A stretch of DNA of 53,152 bases, taken from UBA9300 sp964577305. Lineage in GTDB: Bacteria; Bacteroidota; Bacteroidia; Bacteroidales; VadinHA17. Under the pieces are notes generated by a model that saw nothing but the letters and a program-made list of their open reading frames with translations, was not told the origin of the DNA and made no database searches. Shown piece by piece: positions 16,285 to 25,854 of the stretch. Every line of letters starts with the position of its first letter. The first letter of the stretch is position 1. The stretch lies in contig CAZNYS010000018.1 in assembly GCA_964577305.1 (NCBI GenBank), forward strand, positions 1-53,152, written 5' to 3'. Position numbers and translations under genes: made by a program.

Positions 16285-18324
16285 TCATAATGATAGCAGG
16301 TCCCTAACCTGTTTATATACATTCTCCGGCGTAAACCCGAATTGCTCATCAAGCACTTTATATGGTGCTGAGTAACCAAATTGTTCAAGTCCCCATATCC
16401 TGCCATTACCACCTGCCAGTCCCAAAAGGGTTACCGGTAACCCGGCCGTCAGGCCAAAACGTGGCACATCGACCGGTAATACTGAATCCTGGTAATCCTT
16501 ATCCTGTCTTCTGAATAAACCTTCAGAAGGCACCGACACTATTCTTATATTCAAATTCTTCCGCTCGCGCAAAAGTGCTGCACCTTCAACAAGTGTACTC
16601 ACTTCAGAACCACTGGCAAGCAATACGACATCAGGTTTTCCATTACTGTCTGCAACAATATAAGCTCCTTTACGTACTCCCTGTGCATCCTTATACCTGT
16701 TGCCGGCTGAGGGCAGGTCCGCTATATTTTGCCGTGACAGGATCAGGGCTGTTGGTGTTCCTGTATTTTCAAGGGCCATCTGCCAGCATGCTGTTGTTTC
16801 GGCAGCATCGGCAGGTCTGAGCACCAGCATGCTACTTTCCCCTGAGTGGTTTTTAAGATGTTCAAGTAACCTGATTTGTGCTTCCTGCTCAACGGGCTGG
16901 TGGGTAGGGCCATCCTCTCCCACTCTGAAAGCATCATGTGACCAAACATATTTAACGGGTAGTCCCATCAGGGCAGCCAGTCTCACCGCAGGCTTCATGA
17001 AATCAGAAAACACAAAGAAAGTACCGCAAACAGGTATTACCCCGCCATGCAGGGCTATTCCGTTCATTATGGCCGCAAGTGTCAGCTCAGAAACCCCTGC
17101 CTGCAGGAACTGGCCGGAGAAGTCTCCCTTTCTGAGCACAGAAGTCTTCTTGAGGAACCCATCCGTTTTGTCAGAATTAGCCAGGTCGGCAGAGGAGACA
17201 ATCATATTCTCAATTTTATCTGCAAAGAATGCAAGGACGGCTGAAGATGCAGCCCTGGTGGCTATACCTTCCTTTTGTTCCACCTCGCTGTAATCAATAT
17301 CAGGTGCCCTCCCCGAGAAAAAATTCTTCAGTCTGGCAGCAAGTGCGGGATTGTTTTCAGACCATTCCTTTTCCTTTTTTCTGAACGAACTCACCTGTTC
17401 CCTCTTCCTGCCAATAATATCCTCATAAAGGATTTTCACATCATCAAAAATATTAAAGGAATCTTCAGGATCTCCTCCCAGGTTTCTCATCGATTTCTCA
17501 AAAGAAGCCCCTGCCTTGCTTACTGGCTGACCATGCGTTGAGGTCTTTTTTTCAAATGAATTGCCATCATCATCTACCAGCCCCTTCCCCATTATTGTCC
17601 TCCCAATTATCAGGCTTGGTCTGTCCTTCTCCATCATTGATGCATCAAGAGCTTCCCTTATCTCCGAATGATTATGCCCATCTATAGTAACAACATGCCA
17701 GCCCCATGCCCTGTATTTAGCAGCCGTATCTTCAGATGTAACTACATTCGTCTCAGTTGATAACTGTATATCATTGCTGTCATAGAACATTACCAGGTTG
17801 CCCAGCCCGAGGTGACCCGCTATCCTACCTGCTCCCTGGGAGATTTCTTCCTGTATGCCGCCATCAGAAATAAAAGTATATATGATATGAGATATCCAGT
17901 CCCCAAAGCGTTGCACAAGAAATTTTTCCGCTATGGCAGCACCCACGGCATTGGTATGTCCCTGCCCCAAAGGACCCGATGTATTTTCTATGCCCCGGCT
18001 GAAATCAACTTCGGGATGACCTGGTGTTACACTGCCCCATTGCCTGAAATTCTTTATATCATCAATTGAAAGGATTCCATATAATGTAAGAACTGAATAA
18101 AGCATTGGCGACATATGGCCCGGGTCCAGAAAAAACCTGTCGCGATGAATCCAATCCGGCCTGTCAGGGTCAAATCTCATATATTCCGAAAAAAGTATAT
18201 GAATGAAGTCTGCCCCTCCCATTGCTCCGCCGGGATGTCCTGATTTAGCTTTTTCCACCATAGCCATAGTAAGCAGCCTGATATTATCAGCTGCTTTTAA
18301 ATGAATATCTATTGCCATATGCAT
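16285..18324 (-). CDS. tkt: Transketolase
   Basis: This 679-residue thiamine-diphosphate enzyme of the pentose phosphate pathway moves two-carbon units between sugar phosphates. It has all three domains: the N-terminal ThDP/phosphate region with SGHPGGAMGG (about 29-38), LGLGNLVMFYDSNDI in the cofactor domain, the Pyr domain with HDAFRVGEDGPTHQPVEQ (about 457) and a C-terminal domain. The usual GDG motif reads ISDGGIQEEIS, as in many Bacteroidota enzymes. Length is normal for the family. It is transcribed toward the HD gene and stands alone. Start may be at Met1 or Met3. Confidence 0.95.
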   Translation of the reverse strand: MHMAIDIHLKAADNIRLLTMAMVEKAKSGHPGGAMGGADFIHILFSEYMRFDPDRPDWIHRDRFFLDPGHMSPMLYSVLTLYGILSIDDIKNFRQWGSVTPGHPEVDFSRGIENTSGPLGQGHTNAVGAAIAEKFLVQRFGDWISHIIYTFISDGGIQEEISQGAGRIAGHLGLGNLVMFYDSNDIQLSTETNVVTSEDTAAKYRAWGWHVVTIDGHNHSEIREALDASMMEKDRPSLIIGRTIMGKGLVDDDGNSFEKKTSTHGQPVSKAGASFEKSMRNLGGDPEDSFNIFDDVKILYEDIIGRKREQVSSFRKKEKEWSENNPALAARLKNFFSGRAPDIDYSEVEQKEGIATRAASSAVLAFFADKIENMIVSSADLANSDKTDGFLKKTSVLRKGDFSGQFLQAGVSELTLAAIMNGIALHGGVIPVCGTFFVFSDFMKPAVRLAALMGLPVKYVWSHDAFRVGEDGPTHQPVEQEAQIRLLEHLKNHSGESSMLVLRPADAAETTACWQMALENTGTPTALILSRQNIADLPSAGNRYKDAQGVRKGAYIVADSNGKPDVVLLASGSEVSTLVEGAALLRERKNLNIRIVSVPSEGLFRRQDKDYQDSVLPVDVPRFGLTAGLPVTLLGLAGGNGRIWGLEQFGYSAPYKVLDEQFGFTPENVYKQVRDLLSL

Positions 18325-18515
18325 ATTTTTTTGGGTAAGTGAATATCAAACAAAAGTAAAAAAAACAGGACTACCATACATTTATTTATATTAAGAAAAA
18401 ATGAACATCCTGACAGGAATGGTCTTCCCGTCATTACTCATATAATAAGAGATATTATTTAAACTATGTCAGCATCAGATTTTTCCAGGAGAATTAGTAA
18501 ATTCACGAAAAAAAT

Positions 18516-19913
18516 ATGCCGAATTTTATTAATGATGATTTTCTGCTGGAGACTTCAAGCGGAAGGAACCTGTTTCACAACTATATATCTGAACTTCCGA
18601 TTATTGATTATCACTGCCACCTGTCACCTGAGGATATAGCAAAAGACAGGCAATTTAATAACATAACTGAAGCATGGCTTGAGAATGACCATTACAAATG
18701 GCGATTAATGAGGGCCAACGGTATACACGAGAAGTATTGTTCCGGCGATGCACCGGCCAGGGCAAAGTTTATGAAATGGGCTGAGACAATCCCCCATGCT
18801 ATAGGAAACCCAGTATATCACTGGTCGCACCTGGAATTGAAACGGTACTTTGATATTGATATTTTATTAAGTCCGTCAACAGCTGAGGAGATATGGGAGC
18901 AGGCAAATGAGCAATTGGCCTTTTCCGAAAATTCTGTTCAGGGTTTGTTGAGGAAATTCAACGTTGAAGTTTTATGTACAACCGATGATCCTGTTGATAA
19001 TCTTGAATATCACAGGAAAATAAAGGGAAAAGACCCCGGGTTCATGGTATTACCTGGTTTCAGACCCGACAGGGCCCTTAATATAGATGACAGCCTGTCC
19101 TTTAATAAATACCTTGACGGGCTGGCTGATATTTCATCGTCCGATACAGAGAGTTATGACCATTTTCTTTTGGCATTAGCCAAAAGAATTGAATATTTTG
19201 CCCGTCATGGCTGTAAGATATCCGATCATTCCTTCACAAGCCTCCCTGTGGCTGATTTCTCACTTACAAATATACGCAAGATCTTTAACAAAGCTCGCAG
19301 CGGCAATAAAATTAACGCTGAACAGGCAGGTAAATTCAAAATAGCAGTATTGAGAGAGCTGGCAACACTATATTCCCTGAATGGATGGACAATGCAGCTG
19401 CACCTGGGCGCCTTGAGGAATAATAGTACCCGTATATTTAAAATTTACGGACCTGATGGGGGAGCTGATTCAATAAGCGATGAAAAGCAGGCTCAGGGCC
19501 TTGCTGCACTACTCAATTCATTGGATCGCGAAAACAAACTACCCCCATGTATATTATATAATCTGAACCCCTCCGCTAATGAAGTAATTGCCTCAATGGC
19601 CGGTAATTTCCAGTCATGTATGCCAGGTAAGATACAATACGGTCCGGCATGGTGGTTTCTTGATAACCTGGAAGACATTGAAAAACAACTTAATACAGTA
19701 GCCTGTTACGGACTGCTGGGCAGATTCGTGGGAATGACCACCGACTCCAGAAGTTTCCTTTCTTTTCCCAGGCATGAATACTTTAGAAGGATTCTCTGTA
19801 ACATGACAGGCAGAAGAGTGGAAAAAGGATTATTTCCCGATGACAAGGATATAGTTACCGATATGGTCAGGAATATCTCATATTATAATGCTAAAAATTA
19901 TTTCAACTTCTGA
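18516..19913 (+). CDS. uxaC: Glucuronate/galacturonate isomerase
   Basis: This 465-residue uronate isomerase (amidohydrolase superfamily) converts D-glucuronate to D-fructuronate and D-galacturonate to D-tagaturonate. Visible features are LPIIDYHCHLSPEDIA (metal-binding HxH, about residue 32), WTMQLHLGALRNN (about 290) and TTDSRSFLSFPRHEYFRR near the C-terminus. Length matches the family (about 465-470). Its last 26 bases overlap mnmD. No other uronate genes are adjacent; an SDR of the mannonate-oxidoreductase type lies 13 kb away. Confidence 0.95.
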   Translation: MPNFINDDFLLETSSGRNLFHNYISELPIIDYHCHLSPEDIAKDRQFNNITEAWLENDHYKWRLMRANGIHEKYCSGDAPARAKFMKWAETIPHAIGNPVYHWSHLELKRYFDIDILLSPSTAEEIWEQANEQLAFSENSVQGLLRKFNVEVLCTTDDPVDNLEYHRKIKGKDPGFMVLPGFRPDRALNIDDSLSFNKYLDGLADISSSDTESYDHFLLALAKRIEYFARHGCKISDHSFTSLPVADFSLTNIRKIFNKARSGNKINAEQAGKFKIAVLRELATLYSLNGWTMQLHLGALRNNSTRIFKIYGPDGGADSISDEKQAQGLAALLNSLDRENKLPPCILYNLNPSANEVIASMAGNFQSCMPGKIQYGPAWWFLDNLEDIEKQLNTVACYGLLGRFVGMTTDSRSFLSFPRHEYFRRILCNMTGRRVEKGLFPDDKDIVTDMVRNISYYNAKNYFNF

Positions 19914-20547
19914 CGGATCAAATACACTGTATGTCCCGGAACTGGATGAACATTACCATTCAAAATTTGGCGCCGTCAGGGAATCAAAGCATGTATTCAT
20001 AGAGGCAGGGTATAAATCAGTCGCCTGTAATCCCGTCAAAATCTTTGAACTGGGTTTCGGCACAGGCCTTAATGCCCTGCTTACCCTTCTTGAATCAATT
20101 AATGATAAAAGGATGGTTGATTATGTAAGCGTTGAAAAAAACCCTTTACCCGAGAGTGTTTATAAAAAGCTTAATTACAGTACATTATTCCCCGGGAATG
20201 AAGGATCATATTTTGATTTATTGCATGAATGCAGATGGGGGATACCCTGCAGTATAAGTAATAATTTCAGCCTTTTGAAAATAGAGAAAGACTTAAGGGA
20301 GGCCGATATTGATATGATTTTTGATATTGTGTACTATGATGCTTTTGCACCTGACAAGCAACCTGAGATGTGGTCATACGATGTATTGTCCAAGGTGGCT
20401 TCATTAATAAAACCAGATGGTATTTTTGTGACATACTCGGCAAAGGGGCAGTTGAAGAGAGACCTGAGAAAACTTGGTTTCAGTGTGAAAAACCCGTATG
20501 GCCCACCGGGGAAAAGACATATTACCCGGGCTGTTAAAATAAGCTGA
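19888..20547 (+). CDS. mnmD: tRNA (5-methylaminomethyl-2-thiouridine34) methyltransferase, MnmD type
   Basis: This 219-residue SAM-dependent methyltransferase corresponds to the stand-alone methyltransferase half of MnmC. Features are SDGSNTLYVPELDEHYHS at the N-terminus, the SAM-binding FELGFGTGLNALL (about residue 52), FDIVYYDAFAPDKQPEMWS (about 147) and LKPDG-type VASLIKPDGIFVTYSAKG. It would finish the wobble-uridine modification in certain tRNAs. Its start lies 26 nt within the end of uxaC, so translation is probably coupled despite unrelated function. Confidence 0.9.
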   Translation: MLKIISTSDGSNTLYVPELDEHYHSKFGAVRESKHVFIEAGYKSVACNPVKIFELGFGTGLNALLTLLESINDKRMVDYVSVEKNPLPESVYKKLNYSTLFPGNEGSYFDLLHECRWGIPCSISNNFSLLKIEKDLREADIDMIFDIVYYDAFAPDKQPEMWSYDVLSKVASLIKPDGIFVTYSAKGQLKRDLRKLGFSVKNPYGPPGKRHITRAVKIS

Positions 20548-20591
20548 CTAATTTTCACATTTCTTTAACTGTTAATCAAATAAGAAAATAT

Positions 20592-20599
20592 TATCTTAG
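20592..20599 (+). promoter_or_regulatory. Possible -7 element of FKBP gene
   Basis: TATCTTAG partially fits TAnnTTTG and lies 30 nt before the ATG. No clear -33 box is seen. Low confidence. Confidence 0.3.
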
Positions 20600-20629
20600 C
20601 GCAAATTTTAAACCAAAAAATAAAAGTAC

Positions 20630-21331
20630 ATGAGATTCAATGTTTTTGTTATGCTTGTGGCACTGGTAGTTATATCAGGTGCCTGTTCAAATAAAGGAGT
20701 TGAAAATTTAAAGCTTGAAAACCAGGATGATTCGCTTGCCTATGCCTTTGGTGTGGATATCTATTACAACCTTACGACAAGGAGCGAAATTGAGGTTGAT
20801 CCCATGTACCTGGCAAAAGGTATGCTGGATGCAAAAGAGGGTAATTCTATTTTTATTGATGCTGCGGCTGGTGGTTATATAATGATGGTTATGCAGGAAC
20901 GCCAGGAAAAACAACTCGAAGAAGAATACAAGGATTATCTTGCTGAAAACAGGGAATTCCTTGAAAAGAACAAGGAGAAGGAAGGCGTAATAACCACTGA
21001 GTCAGGACTGCAGTATAAAGTCCTGAAAATGGGTGAAGGCCCCAAACCTGGAATCAGAGATACTGTTCTGGTTCATTATACCGGTAAACTTATTAATGAT
21101 ACGATATTCGACAGTTCTGTCCAAAGAGGTGAGCCTGCACAGTTTAAACCAAGTACACTGATCAAAGGATGGGCCGAAGGATTACAACTTATGCCGGAAG
21201 GTTCAAAATTTATGTTTTATATTCCTTATGAACTTGGCTACGGAACAAAGGGAGCAGGGCAGGCTATTAAACCTTTTTCAACACTTGTTTTTGAAGTTGA
21301 ACTCCTGGATGTAATCAACAAAGAGGAATAA
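20630..21331 (+). CDS. FKBP-type peptidyl-prolyl cis-trans isomerase, lipoprotein
   Basis: This 233-residue protein has a lipoprotein signal (VFVMLVALVVISGAC, Cys near residue 19), an FkpA-like helical dimerisation region (about 25-110), and a C-terminal FKBP domain: VLVHYTGKLINDTIFDSS, LIKGWAEGLQLMPEGSKFMF and FSTLVFEVELLDV. It would assist folding of envelope proteins by proline isomerisation. It precedes the DUF3127 gene by 2 nt, so the two share a message. The family length of about 230 agrees. Confidence 0.92.
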   Translation: MRFNVFVMLVALVVISGACSNKGVENLKLENQDDSLAYAFGVDIYYNLTTRSEIEVDPMYLAKGMLDAKEGNSIFIDAAAGGYIMMVMQERQEKQLEEEYKDYLAENREFLEKNKEKEGVITTESGLQYKVLKMGEGPKPGIRDTVLVHYTGKLINDTIFDSSVQRGEPAQFKPSTLIKGWAEGLQLMPEGSKFMFYIPYELGYGTKGAGQAIKPFSTLVFEVELLDVINKEE

Positions 21332-21333
21332 AA

Positions 21334-21717
21334 ATGTCATTTGAATTATCAGGGAAAGTAATAGATATAGGCCCCGTACAACAAAGAGGTGAAAGTTTTA
21401 AGAAAAGAGAATTTGTTATTGAGGTTTCTGAAGCTGGCAATTCAGGACGGGAATTTACGGATTATATTAAATTCCAGTGCATTCAGGACAGAACAGATAT
21501 TATCGACGAAAGCTTCCTGAATGAAAACGTTAAAGTCTCGTTTAATATAAAAGGTAACAAGTGGGAGAAAGATGGTAAAGTGAGCTACTTCACAAATCTT
21601 GATGCATGGAGAATAGAAAAAGCCGGTTCTGATAATGCCCCGGTTGATGATTTTCCTCCCCCGCTGCTCGATGATATGCCACCTGAGAGCGAAGAAATGG
21701 ATGATCTTCCATTCTAA
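21334..21717 (+). CDS. DUF3127 protein with SSB-like acidic C-terminal tip
   Basis: This 127-residue protein belongs to DUF3127, an OB-fold-like family of Bacteroidota (KREFVIEVSE, YIKFQCIQDRTDIID, then WEKDGKVSYFTNLDAWRIE). The last 22 residues are acidic and proline-rich and end in DDLPF. This closely resembles the partner-binding tip of single-stranded DNA-binding proteins (DDDIPF). It is co-transcribed with the FKBP gene (2-nt gap). A role in ssDNA transactions is inferred from fold and tail. No enzymatic motif is seen. Confidence 0.85.
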   Translation: MSFELSGKVIDIGPVQQRGESFKKREFVIEVSEAGNSGREFTDYIKFQCIQDRTDIIDESFLNENVKVSFNIKGNKWEKDGKVSYFTNLDAWRIEKAGSDNAPVDDFPPPLLDDMPPESEEMDDLPF

Positions 21718-21721
21718 GAGC

Positions 21722-21815
21722 TGTCACTCTGACCCCGAGGATTCGGGGGAAGAGTCCGCGCTCGCTTCGCCCTCAATAACCTCCGGCGAAGGAGGGCTTT
21801 GCTCCCTCAGGATGA
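21722..21815. repeat. Intergenic repeat-like GC-rich hairpin region
   Basis: Between the converging DUF3127 and glmS genes there is a CTGTCACTCTGA...TCAGGATGACTG stretch. It contains CCCCGA-GGAT-TCGGGG and other small inverted repeats. It has the look of the common Bacteroidota intergenic element that begins GTCA and ends TGAC. No coding content. Confidence 0.55.
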
Positions 21816-21819
21816 CTGA

Positions 21820-23640
21820 TTATTCCACAGTTACTGATTTTGCCAGGTTGCGTGGCTGATCAACATTACAGCCTCTTAAAAGGGCAGCATAATAAGCAAA
21901 CAGCTGAAGTGGGATTACTGATATCAAAGGTGATACTATATCAGGTACAGAAGGAACCTTTATAACGTCATCAACAAGTTGTTCAGCACTTTCATCATCC
22001 TCGTTAATAATCGCAATTACTCGCCCCTTACGGGCTTTAATCTCCTTGATATTAGAAAGCATTTTTGGTCTGCTCTCCCTGTCTGTTAATACAACCAGCG
22101 TCGGGAAATTAAAATCTATGAGGGCTATTGGCCCGTGTTTCATTTCGGCACCTGGATACCCTTCAGCATGTATATAACTGATCTCCTTAAGCTTAAGCGC
22201 TCCCTCCAGGGCAGTGGGGAAATTGAGCCCCCTGCCGAGGAACAGGAAATTATTACTGAAAGCATATTTTGAAGCAAGTTGTGATATTTTGTCTGCATTA
22301 GCCAATACTGCCTCCATGCTTGTCGAAACACCTGTCAAGGCACTGTTCATATCACCTGCAGTACTACCATTACCCCTTATACAGGAGAGTAAGGCTGTAA
22401 GCCTTGACAGCTGTACTATCTGGGCAGTATAGGCTTTGGTGGATGCAACCCCTATTTCATCACCTGCGTCCAGGTAAATCTGGAAATGGGTGTCCCTGTC
22501 AAGAGTCGAATTCCTGACATTCAATATTCCGAGAGTTATAGCTCCTGCGTCCAGTGCAAGCTTGTTTGCAGCAATAGTATCTGCAGTTTCGCCAGACTGA
22601 GATATAGATATAACAAGATCTTCAGGTTCTATAACAGGATCCCTGTACCTGAATTCGGATGCATACTCAACATTTACGGGTATCCTAACATGTTTTTCAA
22701 TCAGGTACTTCCCAATAAGACCCGCATGCCATGATGTGCCACAACCAAGTATGGTAATGCGCCTTATACCAGGCACTAATTCTGACAGCGAACTCCCGGA
22801 TACAGACTGCCCGTTTATTACCAGAATGGAGTTGGCCAGATCAGATATAATCTGTGGCTGCTCATATATTTCCTTCTCCATAAAATGATTATACCCTGTA
22901 CGGTCAGGGTTCTTCTTCCTGGCTGTGAAATTACATATTTTGAGCTCTTTCTCTTTACCATTACCATCATACGTCCTCACTCCTTCCTCCTTGTCAACAA
23001 TGATAATATCATTATTATCGGGGAAAACGAATTTACCAGTATAATCAGACACTGCATAAATATCAGAAGCAACAAAATATCCTGTATCGTCAATGCCCAT
23101 TATCAGTGGACTGTCTTTACGGCATATGGTTATCCTGCCCGGCCTGTCTTTTTCTATTATTGCCAGTGCATAACTTCCTTCAATTTTTTCAAATGACCTT
23201 ATCATTGCTCTCAGTAAATCCCCTTCACAAAGATCATACTCATAGTCTATCAGATTGAGCAATACTTCTGTATCGGTTTCACTGACAAATGAATACCCTT
23301 TTTCTACCAGGTAAGATTCAATTGCCGGGGCATTTTCAATTATACCATTATGTACCATTACGAGTTTACCCGATCCGGAGGTATGAGGGTGTGCATTTAT
23401 TTCTGATGGCTCGCCATGCGTTGCCCAGCGTGTATGTGCAATGCCTGTTGTAGATTCCAGATTTCGTGGTAGTAGCTCAACCAGCTTACTCACTTTACCG
23501 GGGCTCTTAATAACTCTCAGTATGCCATTATGAATGGCTATTCCTGCGCTGTCGTATCCACGATACTCAAGCTTGAGCAAACCGTCAATCAGGATGTCCC
23601 TGACCTGCCTGCTACCTGTATACCCTATTATTCCACACAT
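21820..23640 (-). CDS. glmS: Glutamine-fructose-6-phosphate aminotransferase
   Basis: This 606-residue enzyme makes glucosamine 6-phosphate, the first step to UDP-GlcNAc. Residues 1-230 form the glutaminase domain with nucleophile Cys2 (MCGIIGYTG) and HTRWATHGEPSEINAHPH. Two sugar-isomerase (SIS) domains follow, with GCGTSWHAG, SQSGETADT and the C-terminal LAKSVTVE. Full length. It starts 5 nt after the stop of the DUF4954 gene, so the two form an operon. No GlmS riboswitch is visible upstream. Confidence 0.96.
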   Translation of the reverse strand: MCGIIGYTGSRQVRDILIDGLLKLEYRGYDSAGIAIHNGILRVIKSPGKVSKLVELLPRNLESTTGIAHTRWATHGEPSEINAHPHTSGSGKLVMVHNGIIENAPAIESYLVEKGYSFVSETDTEVLLNLIDYEYDLCEGDLLRAMIRSFEKIEGSYALAIIEKDRPGRITICRKDSPLIMGIDDTGYFVASDIYAVSDYTGKFVFPDNNDIIIVDKEEGVRTYDGNGKEKELKICNFTARKKNPDRTGYNHFMEKEIYEQPQIISDLANSILVINGQSVSGSSLSELVPGIRRITILGCGTSWHAGLIGKYLIEKHVRIPVNVEYASEFRYRDPVIEPEDLVISISQSGETADTIAANKLALDAGAITLGILNVRNSTLDRDTHFQIYLDAGDEIGVASTKAYTAQIVQLSRLTALLSCIRGNGSTAGDMNSALTGVSTSMEAVLANADKISQLASKYAFSNNFLFLGRGLNFPTALEGALKLKEISYIHAEGYPGAEMKHGPIALIDFNFPTLVVLTDRESRPKMLSNIKEIKARKGRVIAIINEDDESAEQLVDDVIKVPSVPDIVSPLISVIPLQLFAYYAALLRGCNVDQPRNLAKSVTVE

Positions 23641-23645
23641 ATTTC

Positions 23646-25658
23646 TTAATTTTTTATTGACATTAAACCTGATATTATTTCTTCCCCCAGTTTCTGTTTT
23701 GTATCCATATGCTCTCTTATTGAGATCACCATCTGGTTTGTTTCAAATTCACCACGGACCGATTCAAAATCAAGCTCCTTATCCGCCTCTTCTCCATCGA
23801 TCCCAAACCCGGTCCTTTTCAGAAGTGAGAATTCCTTACTGGCATCCTCATACAGGTATTTATCTATTGTCAGCACTGCATCAAGCCACCTCTTAATAAT
23901 CTCTGTAATTTCCTCACTGCTGAGATTCATAACATCCTTACCCATGAATGATCTGAATGCTTCACAAACCCATGACCACTCGTAGTTATAGTAGTTATTG
24001 TGAATTGAAATAAAATATGCATTAATCTCTTCTATAGTACTAATCCTTTTCTTTTCAATTGACTGCAGCAGACCTTCAAGGGCCTCAGCAGGACATATCA
24101 GCCCTGAGAGGTCAATCCACCTGCCTGATCCCACCGGGGTATCTTTTTCAAGTACCTTGCGAAGGCTATTCATGTCAGTGAATTTTTGCTGCTGCAGGCG
24201 GGTAATAAGTGAATTGCCAAGAAATTTATATATCGCAAGCTCATACAGATGGATGCCCCTGTCAACAGCATTTTTCCTTATCTTCATTCTTTGCCATGTA
24301 TAAATTTCCGCATCCTCACCCGAATCTTTTTTTATGTTAAGCAGTATCTCCCTGCCAGCTATCATCTTCTGAACAGTATATGGGCTCAGCAGGTTGAAAT
24401 TGATCTGGTCCAGTTTATTATGTCCCCTCCTCCTGTCACGCTTCGGCCATTTTTTTGAATCACGGATAGTGCCAATGCTTTTCAGGTTTATGGCAGGTAC
24501 GAGTATACTTTCATCATTGCTCTCTATGAGATATGAAAATGGAAAAAGAGAAGTGTCTGAATGCTTGTAATGACGACCCATTACTAATGAGAATGCTCCA
24601 ACATGGCTGGGCCATAAAAGATATGAGTCACTTGTTGTTTTTACACCACGCTCAATTACCCCCTGGTGAATAGGTCCCAGCTTGTAAAGATGATTACTCT
24701 GGTTTGAACCGCTCCCTGCATTCAGAAAAGAAAAGAGACCTGCAATAAGGAGGGTTGATTTATGGTGCGTGACAGTGTAAGGACCTGCAAAAATAGAGCA
24801 TGCTTCACCATGAAAGCCCTGACAATTCGCAAAGAACAGTGAATCAACAGCTGAATAATGCTTATCAAGTATGCAACCCTGACCGATGAAGCACCTTGAA
24901 ATAAGAGTGGCATCATTTATTTCAGAACCCGAGCAGACTATAAAATCATCCATAATGACACCTTCACCTATATGCACGGGATCCTCATATGAACTGTTTA
25001 TACTACCATTATTAAGCTTCTGTATTCCCTCAATGTGTGCAGCAGGGCCAATTTTCACATTCTTTATACTTCCACAATTGATGAGTGTTGATCCTCTCTG
25101 TACAACACCACGGCTGTCTGAAATATATTCAACATAATCAGTTATCAGACCCTCTATTACCTTTACAAGCTTCTTCCTGTGACGGTACATACTAAGGATA
25201 TATGCCAGATGCGTGGTAAGATGATCAAAAATAGTAACCTCACGGCCGCCATCCTCACTGATCGCATTAATCCTTATTCCGTTACCAAAGGAAGTTCTGT
25301 TACTTACCGCAAGGGTATTTATATTATGTATTACAACATCCGATTCAATATGATAATTGGAAATATAACTGCTAACATTATGGATTAAAGCATTATCATC
25401 AACAATACAATTATTCAGCCAGGCATTATATATTCCCGTTCTGAATACTACACCTCCGAACAGCTCTACCTCGCTGTCAAAAAAACCAAGCTTAATATGG
25501 CCTGAGAAATGTGAATTTCTAATATTATCAGCTGTGAAACGCCTGTCTACTTCAATAAAATCCCAGTTATCACAGGTGCATCCCTGCATTATTAACTGCC
25601 CTATCTCCTCGCTTGATAATTTCCTGTATTTAACTTCGGTTGAAGTAGGTTGTTGCAT
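23646..25658 (-). CDS. DUF4954 protein, hexapeptide-repeat (left-handed beta-helix) fold
   Basis: This 670-residue protein matches DUF4954, a Bacteroidota/spirochaete family resembling sugar-nucleotide acyl/nucleotidyl transferases. The middle third (about residues 60-320) has hexapeptide-like repeats (DNALIHNVSSYISNYHI, GEGVIMDDFIVCSGSEI, GQGCILDKHYSAVDS), suggesting a left-handed beta-helix. The C-terminal third is helical and of unknown function. It is the first gene of an operon with glmS, with a good promoter upstream, pointing to amino-sugar metabolism. No catalytic activity has been assigned to it here. Confidence 0.85.
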   Translation of the reverse strand: MQQPTSTEVKYRKLSSEEIGQLIMQGCTCDNWDFIEVDRRFTADNIRNSHFSGHIKLGFFDSEVELFGGVVFRTGIYNAWLNNCIVDDNALIHNVSSYISNYHIESDVVIHNINTLAVSNRTSFGNGIRINAISEDGGREVTIFDHLTTHLAYILSMYRHRKKLVKVIEGLITDYVEYISDSRGVVQRGSTLINCGSIKNVKIGPAAHIEGIQKLNNGSINSSYEDPVHIGEGVIMDDFIVCSGSEINDATLISRCFIGQGCILDKHYSAVDSLFFANCQGFHGEACSIFAGPYTVTHHKSTLLIAGLFSFLNAGSGSNQSNHLYKLGPIHQGVIERGVKTTSDSYLLWPSHVGAFSLVMGRHYKHSDTSLFPFSYLIESNDESILVPAINLKSIGTIRDSKKWPKRDRRRGHNKLDQINFNLLSPYTVQKMIAGREILLNIKKDSGEDAEIYTWQRMKIRKNAVDRGIHLYELAIYKFLGNSLITRLQQQKFTDMNSLRKVLEKDTPVGSGRWIDLSGLICPAEALEGLLQSIEKKRISTIEEINAYFISIHNNYYNYEWSWVCEAFRSFMGKDVMNLSSEEITEIIKRWLDAVLTIDKYLYEDASKEFSLLKRTGFGIDGEEADKELDFESVRGEFETNQMVISIREHMDTKQKLGEEIISGLMSIKN

Positions 25659-25718
25659 TTGATTTTATTTTTTGCTTTTTGTTACCCAGCTAAAATAATT
25701 GATTATACTGGATAAAAT

Positions 25719-25749
25719 CAAAAATACAACCTAATAAAAACATAACAAT
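25719..25749 (-). promoter_or_regulatory. Promoter of DUF4954-glmS operon
   Basis: On the minus strand ATTG (-33, 25749-25746), 19 bases, and TATTTTTG (-7, 25726-25719) fit the Bacteroidota vegetative consensus. The predicted start leaves a leader of about 55 nt. Confidence 0.6.
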
Positions 25750-25854
25750 ATAAATTAGATACCTAACAATATTATTTTTAATATCTCTTATTCAATATTT
25801 TAGATACATGTATTTACCTAACTTATTATTTTTCATTATAAACAAAACCTAACT

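Noticed and set aside
16700..17293. 197-codon open frame on the plus strand
   Set aside because: It is antisense to the transketolase gene, whose protein is a full-length family match. The frame has no recognisable domain and arises from codon bias of the real gene.
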